Assembly (NCBI GenBank): GCA_007136375.1
Contig: SLHB01000090.1
Location: 1 to 9,260 of the forward strand
DNA: 9,260 nt
From: Candidatus Hydrogenedentota bacterium
GTDB lineage: Bacteria > Hydrogenedentota > Hydrogenedentia > Hydrogenedentales > SLHB01
Direction of reading: 5' to 3'
The notes beneath the pieces are model-generated. The model saw nothing but the letters and a program-made list of their open reading frames with translations. It did no database searches and had not been told where the DNA came from. Shown in pieces: positions 1-6,214 of this stretch; position 1 is the stretch's first letter, and each line of letters opens with the position of its first letter. A program made the translations under genes and the position numbers.

Positions 1-728
1 ATGGCCACGCGGCGCAGCCGCCGGTTCACCTGCCCCCGGAGGGGATCGATCTCGTGGACGGCCTCGATCTCGTCGCCGAAAAATTCCACGCGGATGGCGA
101 GATCGCCTTCATAGGCGGGAAAGATGTCGACGGTGTCGCCGCGAACGCGGAACGTGCCCCGATGGAAGTCCATGTCATTGCGCGCGTATTGCATGGCGAT
201 GAGGCCGGCGATGACGTCGTCCCGGGGGAACGTCTCGCCGGGGACCAGTTCAACCCGGAGCTCCTGGTAGACGTCCGGCGATCCGATGCCGTAGATGCAG
301 GACACGCTGGCGACGATGAGGACGTCCCGGCGGGTCAAGAGGGCGCGGGTGGCGGCGTGGCGGAGTTTGTCGATCTCCTCATTGATGGAGGATTCTTTTT
401 CGATATACGTGTCCGTTTGCGGCACATAGGCTTCGGGTTGGTAGTAGTCGTAATAGCTTACGAAATACTCCACCGCGTTTTCGGGGAAAAGCCCCCGGAA
501 TTCGCTGAAAAGCTGCGCCGCTAGGATCTTGTTGGGCGCGAGGACCAGGGTCGGCCGGTTTACCCGCTCGACCACATTGGCGATGGTGAAGGTCTTGCCC
601 GAGCCCGTGACGCCGAGGAGCACCTGGTGTTGCAGGCCTTCCTCCAAGCCCCGGACAAGTTCGTCAATGGCGTGGGGCTGGTCGCCCTCGGGTTCGAACT
701 GGGATACGAGTTTGAAGCGGTCTTCCAT
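1..728 (-). CDS. uvrB: UvrB, excinuclease ABC subunit B (5' part, cut by window edge)
   Basis: Only the first 242 residues are in the window; the frame stays open to position 1. UvrB is the damage-verifying helicase-like subunit of nucleotide excision repair. It is loaded by UvrA and then recruits UvrC for incision. What is seen: the family's N-terminal EGDQP motif (residues 14-18), Walker A GVTGSGKT (39-46), the helicase Ia-like stretch APNKILAAQL (64-73), and the tyrosine-rich beta-hairpin VSYYDYYQPEAYVPQTDTYI (90-109) that threads DNA. SVSCIYGIGSP (141-151) and the RGDTVDIFP segment (196-204) follow. The ATG at 728-726 is preceded by GGGAG (735-739) at 6-base spacing, which fixes the start. 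The gene lies 56 bases downstream of rel on the same strand with no terminator-like structure between, so co-transcription is likely. Motif Ia usually reads NKTLAAQ; here Thr is Ile. The C-terminal helicase and UVR domains lie outside the window. Confidence 0.97.
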   Translation of the reverse strand, partial: MEDRFKLVSQFEPEGDQPHAIDELVRGLEEGLQHQVLLGVTGSGKTFTIANVVERVNRPTLVLAPNKILAAQLFSEFRGLFPENAVEYFVSYYDYYQPEAYVPQTDTYIEKESSINEEIDKLRHAATRALLTRRDVLIVASVSCIYGIGSPDVYQELRVELVPGETFPRDDVIAGLIAMQYARNDMDFHRGTFRVRGDTVDIFPAYEGDLAIRVEFFGDEIEAVHEIDPLRGQVNRRLRRVA

Positions 729-784
729 GAGGCGCTCCCGCTGAAGGCGCGGCGCGCGGCGCCGGGGCCGCGTCCACCGGCGCG

Positions 785-2800
785 CTACTTCCGCTTGGCC
801 AAGTGCTCCACGGGCAGGGTCTTCACATCCTTGACGCCGGGCACCATCCTGAGCGTGCGCGCCACGCGGTCCAGGCTGTTGGTGTCGGGCGCCTCGAAGA
901 TGAAATCGAAGAAGTTCACGCCATTGTCCCCGGGGCTGTACTGGGCGTGGGTGATGCTGAGGTTCATCGGCCGCATCGCGTTGGTGATGTCGGCGAGCAC
1001 GTTGGGCCGTTGGCCCAGGGTGACGCGCACGCCGATGGACGAAGAATCGTCCCCCTCCCAGCTCGCTTCGATGATGCGGCCGGGATCGCGCTGTGTGTTC
1101 ACGAAATTCTTGCAGTCCGCCCGGTGAATCGTGATGCCCGGGTCCTTCGTGGCGTAGCCGATGATGGCGTGACCGGGCATCGGCTCGCAGCACTTGGCGA
1201 ACTGGGCGTTCACGTGTTTCATGCCGTCGACGCGCAAGAGCTTGTGCCGGGTCGCCTCGTCGACTTGGCGCACGCCCACGCGGCTCGGTTGCCGGGGCTT
1301 CGGCGCGGGAGGCTCGTCCTTCTTGTCCGTGGACTCCAGCGGCTCCAGTTCGCCCAACTCGCGGAGCCGCTGACGGATGCGCGTGCGGGCCCGGCCCGAA
1401 ACCACGATGTCCAGCCAATCCCGGTGCGGCGTCTGGCTCCGCGACGTGAGGATCTCCACTACGTCGCCCGTCTGCAAGTGATACCGCAGCGGCACCATCC
1501 GGCCATTGACCCGGGCGCCGATGCAACGGTGGCCCACGTCGGAGTGAACGGCGTAAGCGAAATCCAGGGGCGTCGCGCCCGCGCTGAGCTCCTTGACCTC
1601 CCCCTTCGGCGTGAAGACGTACACATCGGACATGCCCACTTCGCGCCGGACTGTCTCCAAGACCTCGCCGGGCGCGTGGGCGTCCTGGACCCATTCATAC
1701 ATCTGACGAAGCCATCGGAGCTGGCTGTCCAGTTTCTTGTCGTCCTTCTCCTGCCCCTCTTTATAGCTCCAGTGGGCGGCGATGCCTTCCCGCGCGGTGC
1801 GGTCCATGTCCTCCGTGCGGATCTGGATCTCCAAGGGCTGCCCGTTCGCCTGCATGACCGTCGTATGGATGGACTGGTACATGTTGATCTTGGGCATGGC
1901 GATGTAGTCCTTGAACCGGCCCGGCACGGGCGGCCAGACATGGTGGACCACCCCCAACGCGTTGTAGCAGGCCGCCACGGTCTGTGTGACGATCCGGACC
2001 GCGAGGACGTCCATGACCTCGTCGAAGTCTTTGCCCTGGTGCGCCATCTTCTGATAGATGCTGTAAAGGTGTTTCGGGCGCCCGATGACCCGCGCCTCAA
2101 CCTCCGCCTCGGCCAGGCGCCGGTCGAGAAAGTGGATGGTCTCGCTCAGCCACGCTTCCCGCTCCCGGCGCTTCATCGCCACAAGCTGGGCCATCTTCTT
2201 GTATTCGCCGGGATGGAGATGATGGAAGGCGTGATCTTCCAACTCCCACTTCCAGCGGGCGATACCCAGCCGGTTCGCGAGGGAGACGTAGATGTCCAAG
2301 GTCTCGCGGGAAATGGACTTGATCTTGTCCGGCGGCAAAAAGCCAAGGGTCCGCATGTTGTGGAGACGGTCCGCGAGCTTGATTAGGATGACCCGAACGT
2401 CCTTGGCCGTCGCGACGAGCATCTTACGGAGGTTCCGCGCCTGGCGCTCCTCCTGCGTAAGCACCTCTGTCGGCATATGGATGGCGCTGATCTTCGTAAC
2501 GCCGTCCACCAGGCTCGCGATCTCCTCTCCGAACTCGTTCTGAAGCTCCTTCTGAGACATGTCGGTGTCTTCAATCACGTCGTGAAGGAGGCCAGCCGCA
2601 ATGGTGATCTCATCGAGGTCGAGCTGTGCCAGAATGCGCGCCACGGCGATGCAATGATTGATGTAAGGCTCGCCCGACAGGCGTGTTTGGCCCTTGTGGG
2701 CGGCGTTCGCGACCCGGTAGGCCTTGCGCAGGAGCGTTTCGTCGAAATCGGCGTGGTTCTTCCGAAGTGTTTTTAACAGTTTGGCGAATTCGGTTCGCAT
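785..2800 (-). CDS. rel: Bifunctional (p)ppGpp synthetase/hydrolase, Rel/SpoT family
   Basis: This 671-residue cytosolic enzyme makes and degrades the stringent-response alarmone (p)ppGpp. Domains in order: HD hydrolase (about 25-185) with metal-site candidates His49, HD at 73-74 in LLHDVIEDT and Asp144 in KLADRLHNM; synthetase (about 235-345) with GRPKHLYSIY (240-249), GRFKDYIAMPK (294-304) and EIQIRT (324-329); TGS (about 391-452); a short linker or helical region; a zinc-finger-like segment with Cys-Cys at 537-538; and ACT (about 588-663). The RFKD signature (basic Lys) is the form found in bifunctional enzymes, and the hydrolase residues are intact, so both activities are expected. The frame extends upstream to 2902, but the ATG at 2800-2798 is preferred. 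AAGAAGG (2807-2813) sits 6 bases before it, and the homologous N-terminus begins there. The segment between TGS and the Cys pair is short and Pro/Lys-rich. Stop is TAG; uvrB follows. Confidence 0.96.
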   Translation of the reverse strand: MRTEFAKLLKTLRKNHADFDETLLRKAYRVANAAHKGQTRLSGEPYINHCIAVARILAQLDLDEITIAAGLLHDVIEDTDMSQKELQNEFGEEIASLVDGVTKISAIHMPTEVLTQEERQARNLRKMLVATAKDVRVILIKLADRLHNMRTLGFLPPDKIKSISRETLDIYVSLANRLGIARWKWELEDHAFHHLHPGEYKKMAQLVAMKRREREAWLSETIHFLDRRLAEAEVEARVIGRPKHLYSIYQKMAHQGKDFDEVMDVLAVRIVTQTVAACYNALGVVHHVWPPVPGRFKDYIAMPKINMYQSIHTTVMQANGQPLEIQIRTEDMDRTAREGIAAHWSYKEGQEKDDKKLDSQLRWLRQMYEWVQDAHAPGEVLETVRREVGMSDVYVFTPKGEVKELSAGATPLDFAYAVHSDVGHRCIGARVNGRMVPLRYHLQTGDVVEILTSRSQTPHRDWLDIVVSGRARTRIRQRLRELGELEPLESTDKKDEPPAPKPRQPSRVGVRQVDEATRHKLLRVDGMKHVNAQFAKCCEPMPGHAIIGYATKDPGITIHRADCKNFVNTQRDPGRIIEASWEGDDSSSIGVRVTLGQRPNVLADITNAMRPMNLSITHAQYSPGDNGVNFFDFIFEAPDTNSLDRVARTLRMVPGVKDVKTLPVEHLAKRK

Positions 2801-2821
2801 GGGACGCCTTCTTGCGCGGGA

Positions 2822-2873
2822 TGGAGTAGAATCTGGGGCGGCCACGGGCCGCCGCCCCAATTCTACCACTCCA
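2822..2873. repeat. Long imperfect inverted repeat between rel and the SDR gene
   Basis: Three stacked arms pair: TGGAG (2822-2826) with CTCCA (2869-2873), TAGAAT (2827-2832) with ATTCTA (2860-2865), and TGGGGCGGC (2834-2842) with GCCGCCCCA (2851-2859). Together they give about 20 base pairs. C2833 and CCA (2866-2868) are bulged and the loop is 8 bases. No T-run follows on either strand, so it does not look like a simple intrinsic terminator. It would lie in the 5' leader of rel if rel is transcribed from upstream of it. It could instead be an operator or a dispersed palindromic repeat. The arms are read directly; the role is unknown. Confidence 0.75.
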
Positions 2874-2888
2874 GGAAGGGCCTTTACA
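2860..2888 (-). promoter_or_regulatory. Weak candidate promoter for rel
   Basis: On the minus strand TAGAAT (2865-2860, five of six matches to the sigma-70 -10 box) lies 17 bases after TGTAAA (2888-2883, three of six for -35). Transcription would start about 50 bases before the rel ATG, inside the inverted repeat. The -35 match is poor, and the same TAGAAT is also one arm of the repeat, so this is only a tentative assignment. Confidence 0.25.
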
Positions 2889-2909
2889 CGGGCCTGCGCC
2901 ACAGCGTGC

Positions 2910-2915
2910 TATACT
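2910..2915 (+). promoter_or_regulatory. -10-like box directly before the SDR start codon
   Basis: TATACT (five of six for TATAAT) ends 7 bases before the ATG at 2923. A transcript starting at the usual distance would begin at or next to the start codon. There is no Shine-Dalgarno-like sequence before 2923. TTTACA (2883-2888) resembles a -35 box but is 21 bases away, which is too far for a standard promoter. The layout suggests leaderless transcription without proving it. Confidence 0.3.
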
Positions 2916-2922
2916 CTCCGGC

Positions 2923-4383
2923 ATGGAAAGAATGAACAACATCCTCGTTCTCGGCGCGACGGGTTACGTGGGCGGACGGCTGGTGCCGCGTCTCCTCAAA
3001 CAAGGCCGCGAGGTCCGTTGCCTCGTCCGCAGTCCCGCGAAAGTCGAAGGAAAGAATTGGCCCGGCGCGGACATCCGCCAAGGCGACGTGATGGACAAGG
3101 AATCCCTGGTGGCCGCCATGGAAGGAATCGACCTTGTCTATTACATGGTCCATCTGATGACGGGCGACAGCTCCGGCCTCGTCGAGAAGGAAGAGCAGGC
3201 GGCTCGAAACACCATCGAGGCGGCGGAACAGGCGGGCGTCAAGCGGATCATCTACCTCGGCGCCTTGGGCAAGAACGCCACCGGCAAATCCAAGCATCTC
3301 GTGAGCCGCCACGCCACGGGGCGGATCCTTGGCGGCGGAAGCGTGCCGCTGACCGAACTGTGCGCGGGCGTCATCATCGGCGCGGGCAGCGCGTCCTTCG
3401 AGGTCATCCACCACCTGGTGAACAAACTCCCCGTCATGATCACGCCACGCTGGGTAAAGGAAGAGACCCAGACCATTGGCATTGCCGACACGCTCCGCTA
3501 TCTTATGGAAGCGGCGGACAATCCCGAGACCGTGGGGCGTTCCTTCGATGTAGGCTGCCCCGAAATCATCACCTACAAGGAGATGATGCTCGCCGTCGCG
3601 CGGGAACTGAAGCTGAAGCGCGTCATGATTCCCGTGCCCGTGTTGACGCCGAAGCTGTCCTCGTACTGGCTCAACCTCATCACGCCTATCCCCGTCTCCC
3701 TGGCCCGCTCCATCATCGAAAGCGTGTCGAGCCGCACCGTCTGCGAGAATCACGACGCCTTGGAGGTGTTTTCCTTCCAGCCCCAGAGCTACTACGAAGT
3801 GGTGCGGCAGGCGCTCGCGCCCCTCAAGGACCAAGGCTATATCGAGACGCATTGGACGGGCGCGAGCGGGACCAGCGTCGAGTTCCTCAGCGAAACGACG
3901 AATCTGAAGGAGGACCGGCGGGAAGAGACGATCCCGGCGCCGCCGGAACGGGTGTTCCAGGTCATCAAGACCATCGGCGGCAAGAACGGCTGGTACTTCG
4001 CCAACAGCCTATGGCGCCTCCGGGGCTTTATCGACAAGCGCCTCGGCGGCGTGGGCCTTAGCCGCGGCCGCCGGGACCCGGAGGAGCTGTTCACGGGAGA
4101 GGCCCTCGACTTCTTCCGGGTGGAGGACATCCGGGAGAACGAGCGCCTCTTGCTCAAGGCGGAGATGAAGACCGGTGGGAAGGCGTGGCTGGAGTTCGCG
4201 CTCGCGCCCGCGGACAACGGCGGGACGCGCCTCCGTCAGACCGCCTACTACTACCCCCACGGCCTGATTGGGTTTCTGTATTGGTACTCCGTGTACCCGC
4301 TCCACGCCTACGTGTTCAACGGAATGCTCAAGGCGATCGCCGCGAACAGCGTGCAAGAAGACGGGGCCACGGTGGTGGAATGA
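2923..4383 (+). CDS. Atypical SDR NAD(P)-binding protein with C-terminal DUF2867-like domain
   Basis: This 486-residue protein has a Rossmann fold at its N-terminus. The dinucleotide-binding loop GATGYVGG is at 11-18, followed by a basic stretch VRCLVRSPAK (31-40) that suggests NADP(H), and GDVMD (54-58). YLGALG (111-116) marks the strand where classical SDRs carry the catalytic Ser. The usual YxxxK pair is not evident, so it belongs with the NmrA-like or atypical SDRs that bind cofactor and may not reduce a substrate. Residues about 330-475 resemble DUF2867, which follows such domains in proteins of this length; E. coli YbjT is the comparison I recall. The substrate is unknown. PHGLIGFLYWYSVYPLHAYV (445-464) is hydrophobic and aromatic and could touch a membrane or bind a lipid. 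The alternative start is ATG at 2932; neither has a good ribosome site. The gene stands alone and converges on lrgB. Confidence 0.88.
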   Translation: MERMNNILVLGATGYVGGRLVPRLLKQGREVRCLVRSPAKVEGKNWPGADIRQGDVMDKESLVAAMEGIDLVYYMVHLMTGDSSGLVEKEEQAARNTIEAAEQAGVKRIIYLGALGKNATGKSKHLVSRHATGRILGGGSVPLTELCAGVIIGAGSASFEVIHHLVNKLPVMITPRWVKEETQTIGIADTLRYLMEAADNPETVGRSFDVGCPEIITYKEMMLAVARELKLKRVMIPVPVLTPKLSSYWLNLITPIPVSLARSIIESVSSRTVCENHDALEVFSFQPQSYYEVVRQALAPLKDQGYIETHWTGASGTSVEFLSETTNLKEDRREETIPAPPERVFQVIKTIGGKNGWYFANSLWRLRGFIDKRLGGVGLSRGRRDPEELFTGEALDFFRVEDIRENERLLLKAEMKTGGKAWLEFALAPADNGGTRLRQTAYYYPHGLIGFLYWYSVYPLHAYVFNGMLKAIAANSVQEDGATVVE

Positions 4384-4391
4384 ACCCATGC

Positions 4392-4405
4392 AGGCGCGCG
4401 CGCCT
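4392..4405. repeat. Perfect 14-bp palindrome between convergent genes
   Basis: AGGCGCGCGCGCCT is fully self-complementary. It fills most of the 21-base gap between the SDR stop (4381-4383) and the lrgB stop (4407-4405), overlapping the latter by one base. It could form a small GC-rich hairpin in both transcripts, but no T-run follows on either strand. A role as a bidirectional terminator is therefore only possible. Confidence 0.4.
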
Positions 4406-5094
4406 CATGTGGGCCAGATCCACGGGACAAGGAGGGGCAAGAGCACGGCGGTGAAGGCGCCGTTCAGAGCCATCGCCACGCTTGAGACGGCGCCAACCTC
4501 CTCCCCTTCCTCGTACGCGCGGGCCGTGCCGATGCCATGGGACGCCACGCCCAAGGCCAGCCCCCGCGCCACCGGGTCCCGAATCCCCATGGCGTTCAGG
4601 AGCGGAGGCCCGCCCACGGCCCCGGCCATGCCCGTGACGATCACCAGCGCGGCGGCCAACGGCGGCAGCCCTCCCACTTCGGCGGCGACCTCCATCGCGA
4701 TGGGCGCGGTGACGGACTTGGGCGCGAGGGAGAGAACGGTCTCCGCCCCCGCCCCCAACCCTCCGGAGATCCACACGGCCGTGAGGATCCCCGTGACCCC
4801 GCCGCAACTGACGCCCACGGCGATGGCGCGCCCGTGGACGATGAGGAGGTTGCGGCGCCGGTAGAGGGGCACGGCCATCGCGGTCACGGCGGGACCGAGC
4901 AGGAACGTGATCATCGCGCCGCCCTCCGCGTAATAGTCGTACGGTATGTCCGCCGCCCATAACAGCAGGATGATGGCGGCCACCGAGACAAGAACGGGAT
5001 TCGCCCATGGAGTCCGCGCCCGCTCGCGTAGCGCGAGGGCGGCGAGCCACGCACCGCAGGTTACAAGAACGCCGAAAAGCGGCGCGCCATTCAT
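4405..5094 (-). CDS. lrgB: LrgB/CidB family membrane protein
   Basis: This is a 229-residue inner-membrane protein with repeated hydrophobic segments (for example about 5-22, 33-48, 60-78, 88-108, 145-162 and 205-226). The LrgB core is unmistakable: PKSVTAPIAMEVA (125-137), GGLPPLAAALVIVTGMAGAV (141-160), the GGPP turn (161-164) and RGLALGVASHGIGTARA (177-193), followed by GAVSSVAMALNG (201-212). Members pair with LrgA. The pair is described as modulating murein hydrolases and cell death in staphylococci, as a pyruvate facilitator in Bacillus (PftAB), and as the plastid glycolate/glycerate carrier PLGG1 in plants. An organic-acid transport role is thus as plausible as a lysis role. The frame runs up to a GTG at 5139. 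The ATG at 5094-5092 is chosen because it overlaps the lrgA stop as ATGA and is preceded by a GGGGAGGGGGA stretch. This implies translational coupling. Ends with TGA. Confidence 0.94.
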   Translation of the reverse strand: MNGAPLFGVLVTCGAWLAALALRERARTPWANPVLVSVAAIILLLWAADIPYDYYAEGGAMITFLLGPAVTAMAVPLYRRRNLLIVHGRAIAVGVSCGGVTGILTAVWISGGLGAGAETVLSLAPKSVTAPIAMEVAAEVGGLPPLAAALVIVTGMAGAVGGPPLLNAMGIRDPVARGLALGVASHGIGTARAYEEGEEVGAVSSVAMALNGAFTAVLLPLLVPWIWPT

Positions 5095-5477
5095 GGGCGG
5101 TCCCCCTCCCCGCGCCGCGTGAACGCCCGGGCCGCCCACGCCGCCGCAGCCAACGTCAGCGCCGTCCCGGCTATCAGAGTGACAGCGATCGGCCAGAGCT
5201 CTCCGCGAATAATCTCACCGTAGAGCATGACGCCGGCGCCCGCCGGAACGAAAAGCAATCCCAGATGCCGGAGCAGCCCATCGGCCGCCGCCGCCACCCA
5301 CTCCAGCCGCACCCAGCCCATCCAGAGCCCGGCCGCCAGCAAGCCCATGCCAACCACATTGGCCGGTATCGGCGCGCCTGTCCAATTCACGATCAAGACG
5401 CCCAAGGCCCAGAATAGGCAGAGCAAGGTAAAGCCCAGAAGAAAACGCGCGCTGTTTGCATTCACACTCGAGTTCAT
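5091..5477 (-). CDS. lrgA: LrgA/CidA family holin-like membrane protein
   Basis: This is a 128-residue protein with four hydrophobic stretches (about 12-31, 39-58, 69-88 and 95-117), the usual layout and length for LrgA. Family marks are the Pro-containing turn and GM pair in PIPANVVGMGLLAAG (36-50) and HLGLLFVPAGAGVM (71-84). The tail is short, basic and polar. It is the first gene of a two-gene operon, and its TGA overlaps the lrgB ATG by one base. The start is the ATG at 5477-5475 with GGGGA 5-7 bases before it. An in-frame TTG at 5504 would add nine residues and has no better ribosome site. Function is known only by family: it acts with LrgB in membrane permeability or small organic-acid movement. 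It is divergent from the 97-residue gene across a 217-base region holding a dyad. Confidence 0.92.
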   Translation of the reverse strand: MNSSVNANSARFLLGFTLLCLFWALGVLIVNWTGAPIPANVVGMGLLAAGLWMGWVRLEWVAAAADGLLRHLGLLFVPAGAGVMLYGEIIRGELWPIAVTLIAGTALTLAAAAWAARAFTRRGEGDRP

Positions 5478-5539
5478 CGCTTTCCCCGCTGGCGAGTTGC
5501 GCAATCGCTGAAACCCGGCCGATCAAGTCCACCCTCCCA

Positions 5540-5567
5540 ACAATTCGTTCCAATTGGGTTCGATTGT
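5540..5567. promoter_or_regulatory. 28-bp imperfect dyad, possible operator upstream of lrgA
   Basis: The sequence is symmetrical about 5553/5554. ACAAT (5540-5544) mirrors ATTGT (5563-5567), and CCAATTGG (5550-5557) is a perfect core. The two five-base stretches between them are not symmetrical. Spaced half-sites of this kind are typical of dimeric regulators. It lies 63 bases before the lrgA ATG and 127 bases before the 97-residue gene, so it could act on either. The regulator is not in the window. Confidence 0.4.
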
Positions 5568-5613
5568 CATCAAATCTTCATACAACCTTCAAGCGTTTGT
5601 CATGTGCAGCGGG

Positions 5614-5619
5614 TACAAT
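5614..5619 (+). promoter_or_regulatory. -10-like box for the 97-residue gene
   Basis: TACAAT matches the sigma-70 -10 consensus in five of six positions and would give a leader of about 70 bases ending in the hairpin and ribosome site. There is no -35 box at 16-18 bases; TTGTCA (5597-5602) is only 11 bases away. The promoter would need an activator or is not of the sigma-70 type. Confidence 0.3.
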
Positions 5620-5660
5620 GAAGGTGTGTATCCATAGTCGGACTAGCATGCCCGTAAATC

Positions 5661-5690
5661 GGCGAGGCTATCACCTCGCCAAAGGAGGGT
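5661..5690 (+). promoter_or_regulatory. Hairpin abutting a near-consensus ribosome binding site
   Basis: GGCGAGG (5661-5667) pairs with CCTCGCC (5674-5680) around a six-base loop. AAAGGAGGGT (5681-5690) follows with no gap, and the ATG is four bases further on, at 5695. The ribosome site is by far the strongest in the window. The hairpin leaves it exposed, so it could act as a stabilising or standby structure. CCTC in the 3' arm could also pair with GAGG of the ribosome site in an alternative fold that hides it. No known riboswitch class was recognised. Confidence 0.6.
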
Positions 5691-5694
5691 AACT

Positions 5695-5988
5695 ATGCAC
5701 TACGACTTCAATGGTCCCCTTGGCGCGCCGTGGACGATCCCGGCCCTTGAAGGCCTTGACGCGCCCTGGCAGGTAGAAGCGCCGCTGACATCGGCCGCCG
5801 ACGCGCGTATGAACAGCATGCTCCGCTCGCTACGTATCGTCGAGACCGTCTCCGCCTTGTTTGGTTTTCAAAGCATCGCCGCCGTCACCATGGTCGACGG
5901 ACACGTGCTTGTACGCTTGCAGAACGGCCGCGTGCTCCTTGACCCTAAACCGGCCGTTGGCCTTATGCTCAGCGAAACGCCCGCGTGA
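5695..5988 (+). CDS. Hypothetical 97-residue protein
   Basis: I do not recognise a family. The protein starts MHYDFNGPLGAPWTIP and has two Trp residues in its Pro/Gly-rich N-terminal third. A probable helix follows at about 33-58 (DARMNSMLRSLRIVETVSAL). It ends in alternating hydrophobic and polar segments (about 61-83, including VTMVDGHVLVRLQNGRVLLD) that look like a beta hairpin. There is no signal peptide, membrane segment or Cys. Reality as a gene is supported by an excellent Shine-Dalgarno (AAAGGAGGGT, 4-base spacer), an upstream hairpin, a -10-like box, and the absence of a better ORF on either strand. It lies between lrgA (divergent) and kaiB (same strand, 274-base gap). That gap has its own promoter-like sequence, so it is probably a separate unit. 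Function is unknown. A small cytosolic regulator is possible but not shown. Confidence 0.65.
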   Translation: MHYDFNGPLGAPWTIPALEGLDAPWQVEAPLTSAADARMNSMLRSLRIVETVSALFGFQSIAAVTMVDGHVLVRLQNGRVLLDPKPAVGLMLSETPA

Positions 5989-6022
5989 TGCGATATCTAT
6001 CTATCCATGTGCATTATCGCAT
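5988..6022 (+). terminator. Stem-loop after the 97-residue gene, possible terminator
   Basis: ATGCGATA (5988-5995) pairs with TATCGCAT (6015-6022) around a 19-base loop; the first base is the last base of the stop codon. The loop contains TATC repeated three times in tandem (5994-6005). The following bases are AT-rich (ATTTGTAT) but lack a true T-run. A factor-independent terminator is therefore a weak call; the arms themselves are certain. Confidence 0.35.
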
Positions 6023-6062
6023 ATTTGTATCACGCAAACATCCTTCTACTGCTTTTCCTTGC

Positions 6063-6091
6063 TTGTATAACCCCGTGGAATAGCATAGAAT
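6063..6091 (+). promoter_or_regulatory. Candidate promoter of the kaiBC operon
   Basis: TTGTAT (6063-6068) and TAGAAT (6086-6091) are separated by exactly 17 bases. The -10 box matches consensus in five of six positions and the -35 box in three of six. It lies in the most AT-rich part of the window. Transcription would begin near 6098 and give a leader of about 165 bases before kaiB. Confidence 0.45.
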
Positions 6092-6103
6092 GAACTACCA
6101 AGC

Positions 6104-6214
6104 TGCGGATTTTCCGCACAAAGCGAACCAAAACCGCCGGGCGCCAGCCCGGATGAATACGAGGCCGCTCAACAGTGATCCTGGGGACGCCGCTGGCCAT
6201 CGCCAGGTTGGCGT
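6104..6214 (+). other. kaiB leader with three successive inverted repeats
   Basis: Three short hairpins can form in the untranslated stretch before kaiB. TGCGGA/TCCGCA (6104-6109 with 6113-6118) has a 3-base loop. CCGGGC/GCCCGG (6137-6142 with 6147-6152) has a GCCA loop. A two-part stem pairs CTGGC with GCCAG (6193-6197 with 6202-6206), flanked by ACGCC with GGCGT (6187-6191 with 6210-6214). No known riboswitch or RNA family was recognised. The stems are read from sequence; in GC-rich DNA, stems this short can arise by chance. Confidence 0.35.

Noticed and set aside
803..2386. 527-codon plus-strand open frame opposite rel
   Set aside because: Antisense shadow of rel. The His/Val/Leu/Arg-rich product has no domains, and the minus-strand frame carries complete HD, synthetase, TGS and ACT motifs.
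2884..3852. 322-codon minus-strand open frame opposite the SDR gene
   Set aside because: Low-complexity translation rich in His, Asp and Gly with no ribosome site. It is the antisense shadow of a high-GC coding region.
2724..4061. Long plus-strand open frame of 445 codons overlapping the start of rel and most of the SDR gene
   Set aside because: Its translation is Arg/Gly/Pro-rich with no family features. It is an alternate frame of the GC-rich SDR gene, whose own frame shows a clear Rossmann motif.
5095..5139. GTG start giving LrgB fifteen more residues
   Set aside because: The extension would overlap the lrgA coding end and is Gly/Pro/Arg-rich. The ATGA overlap with lrgA is the standard arrangement.
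5478..5504. TTG start giving LrgA nine more residues
   Set aside because: The ATG at 5477 has GGGGA at good spacing and gives the usual LrgA length.
5994..6005. TATC repeated three times, considered as a phage attachment or satellite repeat
   Set aside because: Three copies of a four-base unit are too few to interpret. There is no integrase or second copy in the window.
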